From Chloroflexota bacterium (lineage in GTDB: Bacteria > Chloroflexota > Limnocylindria > Limnocylindrales > CSP1-4): 41,999 bases of DNA. A program made the position numbers and the translations under genes. The DNA lies in the NCBI GenBank assembly GCA_003141245.1, contig PLLE01000041.1, forward strand, positions 115,338 to 157,336, given 5' to 3'. Below, in pieces: positions 23,879-30,306 of this stretch (its first letter is position 1; each line of letters opens with the position of its first letter). The notes below the pieces were generated by a model. It was not told where the DNA came from and did not search any database. It worked only from the letters and a program-made list of their open reading frames with translations.

Positions 23879-24396
23879 CCCGGCGCGCGAGTTCTGTCCT
23901 CGCGGCTGCACTCAGCCTGCTGGTCGGACTCGCGGGTTGCGTCGCGCCGGTTGCGAGTAGTGGTCGGGCAGCCTTGTCGGTCGCAGACCAGCTGCTCGCG
24001 AAGGCACGCATCTACCCAACAGCGAGCATCACGCTTGCGCCGCCGAAAGTCCAGGTCGCTTCGGTCGCTGCCGCGGTCGCATACGACTTATGCCGTACCG
24101 GCGTAGCCGCCTGCCCTGACGGTCAGCCTACGAGCGCCGAGCTCGCTTCGATGACCGACGTGTCATACGGCACCACCCAGGCGGATGGAACGTTCAGGCA
24201 ACCCCTCAACGACGCCTTGGTTTGGGCGTTCAGCTGGAGGAATATCACCTGCCCTCCGAGTTCGGGTGGCGCGTTTGTGCCCGCCAGTAGTCGGCCTTCT
24301 GGTACAGCCGCACCCACCATCTGTGATGAAGTCGCATTCGTCGATTCCACCTCGGGTGAGTTCCTGTTCACGTACACCGGCCCGCCCGCGCAGTAG
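23875..24396 (+). CDS. Small lipoprotein of unknown function
   Basis: A 173-residue protein whose signal ends in LAGC, with lipidated Cys at residue 22. The mature part has no recognised domain; it carries four further cysteines (in DLCRTG, VAACPDG, ITCPPS and TICDEV) that could form two disulfides, and a C-terminal strand-rich segment. The ATG overlaps the stop of the preceding fragment. Codon use is less GC-biased than in the flanking genes, which may indicate recent acquisition. Confidence 0.6.
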   Translation: MTRRASSVLAAALSLLVGLAGCVAPVASSGRAALSVADQLLAKARIYPTASITLAPPKVQVASVAAAVAYDLCRTGVAACPDGQPTSAELASMTDVSYGTTQADGTFRQPLNDALVWAFSWRNITCPPSSGGAFVPASSRPSGTAAPTICDEVAFVDSTSGEFLFTYTGPPAQ

Positions 24397-24499
24397 GGAG
24401 GCGCCGCTCAGACGCCGCGCTCCAAGTGTTAGGGTGCTCGGGTCACACCCTCGAGCGCCGGCCGCGAGACCGCCCCAGCCGAGCGTCGGATCGATGGGT

Positions 24500-24505
24500 T
24501 ATGAT
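24500..24505 (+). promoter_or_regulatory. -10 element of tRNA-Val
   Basis: TATGAT lies 13 bases before the tRNA. Upstream, GCTCGGG and CCTCGAGC (about 24434-24457) can form a stem with one bulge, perhaps ending the lipoprotein transcript, but without a T-run. Confidence 0.45.
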
Positions 24506-24518
24506 GCGGCGCGCACCC

Positions 24519-24595
24519 GGGCGGTTAGCTCAGTTGGTTAGAGCGCATGCTTGACATGCATGAGGCCAGAGGTTCAAGTCCTCTACCGCCCACCA
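24519..24595 (+). tRNA. tRNA-Val(GAC)
   Basis: A 77-base cloverleaf. Acceptor GGGCGGT pairs with ACCGCCC, with A as discriminator and an encoded CCA (24593-24595). Anticodon stem CATGC/GCATG closes TTGACAT, giving anticodon GAC. The T loop is GTTCAAGTC. Confidence 0.95.
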
Positions 24596-24635
24596 TCGGG
24601 GCCGCTCCGGCGGCGCCGACCAAATGCATATTGAA

Positions 24636-24890
24636 CGCGATGAGCGGGACACGCCCCGCCGGCAGGATCCAAGAGAGCCGTCGATGTGGTGAAGGCCACG
24701 GCTGAGAGCGACGGCGATCGTCACCGGCGCGGGCACCAACCGTGAGTGGCCGGGGAACCGGTCCGGGATCCGCCCGTGAGAGCGGCACGAGCGCGCGACG
24801 CACGCGGGCAATGGCCCGGTAGACGTCGCGAAGGCGGGTGGAACCGCGAGAGAAGCCTCTCGTCCTGTCGGGCGGGAGGCTTTGTGTTTC
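24636..24890 (+). promoter_or_regulatory. T-box riboswitch of thrS
   Basis: A tRNA-sensing leader that lets transcription pass when uncharged tRNA-Thr accumulates. Seen in order: the stem I base with GATGAGCGGG (24639 onward); the AG-bulge and distal loop (GAGAGCCG, TGGTGAAGGCC, about 24673-24700); a likely specifier ACC (24735-24737); the T-box sequence AAGGCGGGTGGAACCGCG (24831-24848); and a competing terminator. The specifier is assigned from its spacing to the distal loop and agrees with the downstream gene. A possible -10 is CATATT at 24627. Confidence 0.88.
24853..24890 (+). terminator. T-box-controlled terminator of thrS
   Basis: AAGCCTC (24853-24859) pairs with GAGGCTT (24876-24882), extended inward by CGTCC/GGGCG, and is followed by TTGTGTTT. 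It competes with the antiterminator formed by the T-box bulge. Confidence 0.8.
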
Positions 24891-24934
24891 GGCTAACAAT
24901 TGCGGCGCGATGGAACGGAAGGGCGGGCTACGAG

Positions 24935-26797
24935 ATGAGCAAGGACGAGCAGGTTCAGGCGCCGCAGGTCGGCGCACCTCAGGCGGCGGAGTCCGAGGAG
25001 TTCTTCGACGCCGTGGAGCGCGGATCGGTCGAAGAGCTTCTCGACGCCGGCGCTCACTCGGACCTGGACGCGATGCGCCATTCCGCCGCGCACGTGATGG
25101 CCGAGGCGGTGCTGGGGATCTTCCCGGGCGCGCAGCTCGGGATCGGCCCGTCGATCGACGACGGCTTCTACTACGACTTCCTGCTGCCTCGCCCGCTCAC
25201 GCCCGACGATCTGGCCGCCATCGAGGCCGCCATGCGCGCCTCCATCGCCGCGGACCATCGATTCGTCCGCAAGGAAGTCCCGTTCGCCGACGGTCGGGCC
25301 TTCTTCGAGGGTCGCAACCAGCCATTCAAGGTCGAGATCCTGGACGATCTGGCGGCCCGCGCCGCGGCGTCCGGCACCGCGCTTCCGCCCACCTCGACCT
25401 ACGAACACGGCCCGTTCATCGACCTGTGCAAGGGTCCGCATGTCGCCAGCACCGGCAAGATCGGCGCGTTCAAGCTGCTCGCGATCGCCGGCGCGTACTG
25501 GCGCGGTGACGCGAAGCGCCCGATGCTCCAGCGAATCTACGGCACCGTCTGGCCCACGCAGGAGGAGCTGGATCAATACCTCTGGCGTCGGGAGCAGGCC
25601 AAGCTGCGCGACCACCGCCGCCTCGGCGTCCAGCTCGACCTGTTCAGCTTCCACGACGTCTCGCCCGGCGCCGCCTTCTGGCATCCCAAGGGCTGGACCC
25701 TCTACCGGACCCTCGAGAACGCCATGCGCGAGCTCCAGGCGCGGCGGGGCTACCAGGAGATCTACACCCCGCCGCTCGTGCATCGAAAGCTCTGGGAACA
25801 GTCCGGTCACTGGGACCTCTACCGCGAGCACATGTTCCTGATCGAGGCCGAAGACGAGACGTTCAGCCTCAAGCCGATGAACTGCCCCGAGTCGACCTAC
25901 ATCTACCGCAGCCGGGTGCGCTCGTATCGAGAGCTGCCGCTGCGGCTGTCCGAGTACGGCAAGCTCCACCGCAACGAGCTGTCGGGAACGCTGTCGGGCT
26001 TGACCCGCGTCCGGCATTTCGTGACGGACGATGCCCACATCTACGTCCGCCCCGATCAGATCGGCTCCGAGATCGAGGCGCTCCTCGGCGAGGTCCGCGA
26101 AGCCTACTCGTGGGTGGGCCTCACGCCGAGCTTCACGTTCGGGACGCGACCGGACAAGGTGCTCGGCGACCTGGCGCTGTGGGACAAAGCCGAGGGGATG
26201 ATCCGGGAGGCCCTCGATAGTTCGGGCGTCGCCTACCGGATCAAGGAGAAGGACGGCGCGTTCTACGCCCCCAAGATCGACATCCAGGTCGAGGATGCCC
26301 TCGGTCGCGAATGGCAGACCGCGACGATCCAGGTCGACCTCGTCATGCTGCCCGAGCGGTTCGACCTGTACTATATCGACGAGGATGGGACCCAGCAGCG
26401 ACCGGTCGCCATCCATCGAGCGATCTACGGCTCGCTGGAGCGGTTCATCGGGGTGATCACCGAGCACTTTGCCGGAGCATTCCCGGTCTGGCTGGCGCCG
26501 GTCCAGGCGGTGCTCATCCCGATCGCCGATCGCCATCTGCCGGCGGCCGAGGAGCTGGCCGGGCTGTTGCGTGGCCGCGGTCTCCGGATCGAGGTGGACG
26601 GCTCCGACAACCGGATGCAGAACAAGATCCGCCTCGCCCAGGGTCAGAAAGTGCCGTACATGCTCGTCCTCGGCGACCGGGAGGTCGAGGGACGGTCGGT
26701 CGCGATCCGCAATCGCGCCGGCGAGCAGGAGAACGGCATCGGCTGGGACGCCTTCGTCGAGCGACTGGCGCAGGAGACCGCGGCGCGCAAACCGTAG
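24935..26797 (+). CDS. thrS: Threonyl-tRNA synthetase lacking the TGS domain
   Basis: A class II synthetase of 620 residues from the ATG at 24935; the frame runs further upstream only through the T-box leader. The editing domain begins with HSAAH (49-53) and includes Cys165 in LCKGPH. The catalytic zinc ligands are Cys317 (MNCP), His368 (DDAHI) and His494 (AIHRAI), each exactly 17 lower than in E. coli. The C-terminal anticodon-binding domain starts near residue 520. Only about 48 residues precede HSAAH and none resemble TGS, which in E. coli is the first 62 residues. Confidence 0.95.
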   Translation: MSKDEQVQAPQVGAPQAAESEEFFDAVERGSVEELLDAGAHSDLDAMRHSAAHVMAEAVLGIFPGAQLGIGPSIDDGFYYDFLLPRPLTPDDLAAIEAAMRASIAADHRFVRKEVPFADGRAFFEGRNQPFKVEILDDLAARAAASGTALPPTSTYEHGPFIDLCKGPHVASTGKIGAFKLLAIAGAYWRGDAKRPMLQRIYGTVWPTQEELDQYLWRREQAKLRDHRRLGVQLDLFSFHDVSPGAAFWHPKGWTLYRTLENAMRELQARRGYQEIYTPPLVHRKLWEQSGHWDLYREHMFLIEAEDETFSLKPMNCPESTYIYRSRVRSYRELPLRLSEYGKLHRNELSGTLSGLTRVRHFVTDDAHIYVRPDQIGSEIEALLGEVREAYSWVGLTPSFTFGTRPDKVLGDLALWDKAEGMIREALDSSGVAYRIKEKDGAFYAPKIDIQVEDALGREWQTATIQVDLVMLPERFDLYYIDEDGTQQRPVAIHRAIYGSLERFIGVITEHFAGAFPVWLAPVQAVLIPIADRHLPAAEELAGLLRGRGLRIEVDGSDNRMQNKIRLAQGQKVPYMLVLGDREVEGRSVAIRNRAGEQENGIGWDAFVERLAQETAARKP

Positions 26798-26805
26798 GCT
26801 GCCGG

Positions 26806-26822
26806 GCCCGCGATTGGCGGGC
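26806..26822. terminator. Small hairpin between convergent thrS and lipoprotein genes
   Basis: GCCCGC and GCGGGC pair around a five-base loop, and the last base belongs to the stop of the opposite gene. There is no T-run, so it is at most a weak bidirectional terminator. Confidence 0.3.
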
Positions 26823-27400
26823 TAATGGGCCTTGTACAGCTTCCAGCCGCCGGGGACCGGGTTGGCGACCCAGATCTCCACGGCCCCTGTGTCGTCGGCG
26901 AGAGCGGTCCACGTGACGCTGATCAGGTAGGCCTTCGCCTGGTTGATGCCGGATCCCCAGGTGGTGCCTTCTATCCACTGGCTCAGCGACAATGTGTTCT
27001 CCGGATGGATCTGCTCCTTGTACGCCGTGCCGGACGTGGCCAGGAACGCCGAGCGCTCTTTCCCGAATGACTCCAGCGATCCCCAGGTGCCCTGGGAGCC
27101 CTTTCCGAGCATCCCCCATGCGGCTTCGTACCGGCCCGCGAGGAGGGCGTCTTCGTAGGATCTGACCGCCGCGTAGGCTCCGGGCGCGTCGGTCGGCAGC
27201 GGCGTCGGCGTGGCCAGTGGGTCCAGCGTCGGCGTCGGCGAAGCGGTCTTGGTTGGGGTGGGGGAGGGGGTCGGAGACGGCGTCGCGGTGGGGCTCGGCG
27301 TGGGGCTCGGGGACGGGCTCGGCGACGGTGTAGGGAAGGTGCCCTGACACGCAGACACCGCCGCAATGAGCAGAACCAACGTCACAACCAACCGCCCCAC
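26822..27400 (-). CDS. Lipoprotein with Pro/Ser/Thr stalk and NTF2-like domain candidate
   Basis: A 192-residue protein. The GTG at 27400 was chosen because GGAGGA lies six bases upstream; the frame runs on to 27496. The signal ends in VSAC with lipidated Cys18. A stalk of repeated PSP and PTP units covers about residues 22-65. The globular part (about 75-190) begins [25 protein letters not shown] and ends in strands with [13 protein letters not shown]. That helix-then-strands layout resembles NTF2/SnoaL-like or DUF4878 domains. It interrupts the thrS-infC synteny on the opposite strand. Confidence 0.65.
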   Translation of the reverse strand: MGRLVVTLVLLIAAVSACQGTFPTPSPSPSPSPTPSPTATPSPTPSPTPTKTASPTPTLDPLATPTPLPTDAPGAYAAVRSYEDALLAGRYEAAWGMLGKGSQGTWGSLESFGKERSAFLATSGTAYKEQIHPENTLSLSQWIEGTTWGSGINQAKAYLISVTWTALADDTGAVEIWVANPVPGGWKLYKAH

Positions 27401-27427
27401 GACCACTCCTCCAGTGCGCCTCGCGAG

Positions 27428-27433
27428 AGCATA
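27428..27433 (-). promoter_or_regulatory. -10 element of the lipoprotein gene
   Basis: TATGCT on the minus strand lies 27 bases before the GTG. It is divergent from the infC promoter about 90 bases away. Confidence 0.4.
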
Positions 27434-27498
27434 GGCGATGATCGCTACTGTCCGCGAATACGAGGACGCACTGTCGGCGAAACCGGCCGCTATCACGT

Positions 27499-27528
27499 TT
27501 GCCGCTCGCGGAATCCCTGTGCTATAGT
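27499..27528 (+). promoter_or_regulatory. Promoter of infC-rpmI-rplT
   Basis: TTGCCG (27499-27504) and TATAGT (27523-27528) are separated by 18 bases, with TGC just before the -10 giving an extended form. It is one of the best promoters in the window. Confidence 0.65.
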
Positions 27529-27535
27529 CCCGCGG

Positions 27536-27638
27536 GCGACCGCCCAGCGCTGCTGTGCGCGGGGTTGGGCCGCTCGTCTGCTTTCGGGCAGGTCACCCCG
27601 GCAGCAGGCAACCGGAACACGCAAAGAAGGGGTTCGCC
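27536..27638 (+). promoter_or_regulatory. Structured 5' leader of infC
   Basis: About 100 bases of untranslated RNA. CGGGGT (27560-27565) can pair with ACCCCG (27595-27600), enclosing CTGC/GCAG (27578-27591) with a UUCG-type loop. In many bacteria L20 or IF3 controls this operon through its leader, so an autoregulatory RNA is plausible. The ribosome site AAGAAGGGG follows. Confidence 0.45.
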
Positions 27639-28328
27639 ATTAGCCGAGACCTGCGCATCAACCAGATGATCCGCGTGTTCGACGTGCGGGTTGTCGACGA
27701 AGACGGTAGCCAGCTTGGCGTCATGCGAACAACCGACGCCTTGAGGCTTGCGCAGGAGCGGGGGCTCGACCTGGTGGAGGTCGCACCGCTGGCCAGTCCC
27801 CCCGTGGCGCGACTCCTCGATTTCGGTCAGTACAAGTACGAACTGACCAAGCGCGAGAAGGAAGCCAAGCGCCGACAGAAGTCCGTAACCTTCAAGGAAG
27901 TCCGCCTCAAGCCGAAGATCGGCATCGGCGACTTCGATACCAAGGTCCGGCGGGCAGTCGAATTCCTGGAGGAGGGCGACCGAGTAAAGGTTTCCGTCCA
28001 GTTCCGCGGACGCGAGCTAACTCACCCTCAGATCGGACGCGATCTGCTCGACAAGTTTGCGGAACAGATCAAAGAACACGGCGTGGTCGAGCGGCTTCCG
28101 CTGCTCGAAGGCAAGTCGATGCATATCAGCGTTGCATCGGTCCACAAGCCTAAGTCGCACGAGCCGACACCGGCCGCCGCGGCGAAGGGTCAGGCCAGAG
28201 CAGACGAAGACGCGGCGGCCGTCATGGACGCCGAAGTGGCAACAGATAGCGTGGAGACCCCGGCCATTCCGGAGGCTCCCGGACCCGAGCCGGACGACGG
28301 CGCGGCGTCAACTGGGAAGGTGAACTGA
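27639..28328 (+). CDS. infC: Translation initiation factor IF-3 with AUU start
   Basis: IF-3 keeps ribosomal subunits apart and checks the start codon. No ATG, GTG or TTG stands at the expected place. Instead ATT at 27639 follows AAGAAGGGG by six bases and gives the conserved beginning SRDLRINQMIR. Rare AUU or AUC starts on infC are the classical basis of its autoregulation. The 229-residue product has the N-terminal domain (to about 75), a Lys-rich linker (KREKEAKRRQK) and the C-terminal domain ending near 165. An acidic, disordered tail of about 60 residues is longer than usual. Confidence 0.93.
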   Translation: MSRDLRINQMIRVFDVRVVDEDGSQLGVMRTTDALRLAQERGLDLVEVAPLASPPVARLLDFGQYKYELTKREKEAKRRQKSVTFKEVRLKPKIGIGDFDTKVRRAVEFLEEGDRVKVSVQFRGRELTHPQIGRDLLDKFAEQIKEHGVVERLPLLEGKSMHISVASVHKPKSHEPTPAAAAKGQARADEDAAAVMDAEVATDSVETPAIPEAPGPEPDDGAASTGKVN

Positions 28329-28329
28329 C

Positions 28330-28533
28330 GTGCCCAAGATGAAGAGCCACAAGGGGACCCAGAAGCGGATCGGGGTCACCGGCAGTGGCAAGGCGGTCCG
28401 AGTCAAGTCCTGGCGCGGACACCACCTCGAGCTCAAGTCCTCGCGGCGAACCCGTCGCTATGACGGCAAAGAGCTCGTGAGTCCCGAGTCACTCGATCAG
28501 ATCCGCCGGCTGCTGCCGTACCTGGGAGTCTGA
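28330..28533 (+). CDS. rpmI: 50S ribosomal protein L35
   Basis: A 67-residue basic protein beginning MPKMKSHKGTQKR, the family hallmark. The start is GTG one base after the infC stop, with GAAGGTGA six bases upstream inside infC. It is the second gene of the IF3-L35-L20 operon. Confidence 0.95.
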   Translation: MPKMKSHKGTQKRIGVTGSGKAVRVKSWRGHHLELKSSRRTRRYDGKELVSPESLDQIRRLLPYLGV

Positions 28534-28539
28534 TCCCAG

Positions 28540-28896
28540 ATGTCACGCGTGAAGCGGGGCGTTACCGCCCACCACCGCCACAAGCGCCTCCTCAAGGATG
28601 CCGAAGGCCGCACGGGAACGAACTCCAAGCTCGTCAGGCGAGCTCATGAGTCGATGCTCCATGCGCTGGCCTACGCGACCCGCGACCGCAAGCAGCGCAA
28701 GCGCCAGATGCGCGAGCTGTGGATCATCCGAATCAACGCCGCGGCTCGCTTGAACGGCATCACCTACGGCAAGCTGATCGCCGGCCTCAAGGCCGCGAAC
28801 ATCGACCTCGATCGCAAGGTCCTGGCCGACCTAGCGGTTCGCGACGCGTCGGCGTTTGCCCAGGTCGTCGCCACCGCCGCCAAGGCGTCGGCGTAG
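28540..28896 (+). CDS. rplT: 50S ribosomal protein L20
   Basis: A 118-residue early-assembly protein that binds 23S rRNA. It starts [15 protein letters not shown] and contains the conserved SRV/VRRAHE and [14 protein letters not shown] parts; its length is standard. Only six bases separate it from rpmI and no Shine-Dalgarno is evident, so translation is probably coupled. A 12-base palindrome (28899-28910) follows the stop. Confidence 0.96.
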   Translation: MSRVKRGVTAHHRHKRLLKDAEGRTGTNSKLVRRAHESMLHALAYATRDRKQRKRQMRELWIIRINAAARLNGITYGKLIAGLKAANIDLDRKVLADLAVRDASAFAQVVATAAKASA

Positions 28897-28929
28897 CTTC
28901 TCCGGCCGGAGACGGTCGGGTCACGAAAG

Positions 28930-29222
28930 AACGTCAGGCGACAACGGAGAAGAGGCGAGGACAGATCCACCAGGGAGGACGGGTCGACGACTGGAAGTCC
29001 GTCCGGGATCGATCTCGCCGGTTCGCTCCCGAGCCGTTCGCTGAAGCCCGGACGCCACGGCGTCCACGGTGGGTAGGTGAACCGGTTGGCCACCGATATC
29101 CGGCCCCATAAGCGCCCTGGGAGCCCCGCTAGGCACACAGGGAAGCGGGGTGGTACCGCGAGCCCTCGACTCGTCCCCGTGTCCGTGCCGGACGCGGACG
29201 GTCGAGGGTTCTAGATTCTTGG
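28930..29222 (+). promoter_or_regulatory. T-box riboswitch of pheS-pheT
   Basis: A leader sensing uncharged tRNA-Phe. The distal stem I segment (GGAGGACGG, loop GACTGGAAG, GTCC; about 28975-29003) is followed by a likely specifier TTC at 29037-29039; another TTC at 29022 is less well spaced. The T-box sequence AAGCGGGGTGGTACCGCG occupies 29143-29160 and overlaps the antiterminator. It explains nearly all of the 372-base gap between rplT and pheS. No clear promoter is seen, so read-through from rplT is possible. Confidence 0.88.
29163..29220 (+). terminator. T-box-controlled terminator of pheS
   Basis: CCCTCGAC (29163-29170) pairs with GTCGAGGG (29201-29208), with an inner GTCCG/CGGAC stem, and is followed by a T-rich stretch TTCTAGATTCTT. 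Confidence 0.8.
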
Positions 29223-29268
29223 AGGATGCCGAGCCGCCGGGCCCGACGAGAGAACGAGGAACGAGAGC

Positions 29269-30306
29269 GTGGACTTCGAGAGCCTGAGCGGCGACCTGCG
29301 TCGCCTCAAGGAGCGGGCGCTTGGTGAGATCGCGAAGGTGGCCGATCCGGCAGCGCTCGAACAGCTGCAGATCCAGTACCTGGGCAAGAAGGGCGACCTG
29401 ACGGCCGTCCTGCGCGGGATCGGGGCGCTTCCGGCGGAGGACCGGCCTCGCGTCGGGGCCGTGGCCAACGAAGTCGACGAGGCCGTCAGGGGCGCGCTGG
29501 CGGAGCGCGGCACGGAGCTCCGGAACGTGATGCAGGCCCAGCGACTCGCGGCGGAGCAAGTGGACGTGACCCTGCCGGGTCGCGCCGTGCCGCGCGGCAC
29601 TCTGCATCCCATTCCGGAGACGATCGCGGCCATCGCCGAGGTCTTCGGACAGTTCGGATTCGTGGTCTACGAGGGACCCGAGGTCGAGGACGACCTGACC
29701 AACTTCCAGATGCTCAACATCGCCCTGGACCATCCGGCGCGCGACCTGTGGGACACGCTCTACGTCGACATCCCGGGTCACCTGCTGCGGACCCACACCA
29801 GCCCCGGCCAGATCCGCGTGATGCAGTCGACCAGGCCGCCCATCCGGGCCCTGCTGCCCGGACGGTGCTTCCGCTATGAAGCGGTCGACGCCAGCCACGG
29901 CTTCGAGTTCTTCCAGGTCGAGGGCCTGATGGTCGACGAGGGGACCTCGATGGCGGACCTGAAGGGTCTGCTGGACGAGTTCGCTCACGCTCTCTTCGGG
30001 CCGCGCAAGACGCGCTTCCGGCCCGGCTATTACCCGTTCACCGAACCTTCGGTGGCCTTCGACGTCGAATGCGTCGTCTGCGGCGGCGTGGGCTGTCCGG
30101 CCTGCTCGAAGTCGGGCTGGATGACGATCCTTGGCGCCGGCATGGTCCACCCGGTCGTGCTCCAATACGGCGGCATCGACCCGGAGCGGTATCAGGGATT
30201 CGCCTTCGGAATGGGCGTCGAGCGCATCTCCAACCTGCGTCATGCCGTGCCCGACCTGCGTTACTACCTCGAGAACGACCTGCGCTTCCTGGAGCAGTTC
30301 CGATGA
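29269..30306 (+). CDS. pheS: Phenylalanyl-tRNA synthetase alpha subunit
   Basis: The catalytic class II subunit, 345 residues from GTG. An N-terminal coiled coil (about 1-85) is followed by the core. That includes HPIPETIAAIAEVF, RTHTSPGQIR, motif 2 (FRYEAVDASHGFEFFQVEG) and motif 3 (GFAFGMGVERI). An insertion with CVVC at 268-271 and CPAC at 276-279 looks like a small zinc knuckle found in some lineages but not in E. coli. The purine-rich stretch GAGGAACGAGAG precedes the start. The stop overlaps pheT (ATGA). Confidence 0.96.
   Translation: MDFESLSGDLRRLKERALGEIAKVADPAALEQLQIQYLGKKGDLTAVLRGIGALPAEDRPRVGAVANEVDEAVRGALAERGTELRNVMQAQRLAAEQVDVTLPGRAVPRGTLHPIPETIAAIAEVFGQFGFVVYEGPEVEDDLTNFQMLNIALDHPARDLWDTLYVDIPGHLLRTHTSPGQIRVMQSTRPPIRALLPGRCFRYEAVDASHGFEFFQVEGLMVDEGTSMADLKGLLDEFAHALFGPRKTRFRPGYYPFTEPSVAFDVECVVCGGVGCPACSKSGWMTILGAGMVHPVVLQYGGIDPERYQGFAFGMGVERISNLRHAVPDLRYYLENDLRFLEQFR

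Noticed and set aside
24746-24934. Longer thrS with N terminus inside the leader
   Set aside because: The frame is open, but the bases form the T-box and the translation shows no TGS domain.
24893-26536. 547-codon minus-strand frame opposite thrS
   Set aside because: Shadow of thrS; no conserved motifs and no ribosome site.
27555-27638. infC starting at the upstream ATG/GTG-type codon at 27555
   Set aside because: The upstream residues are not IF-3-like, and the ATT has the ideal ribosome site and conserved N terminus.
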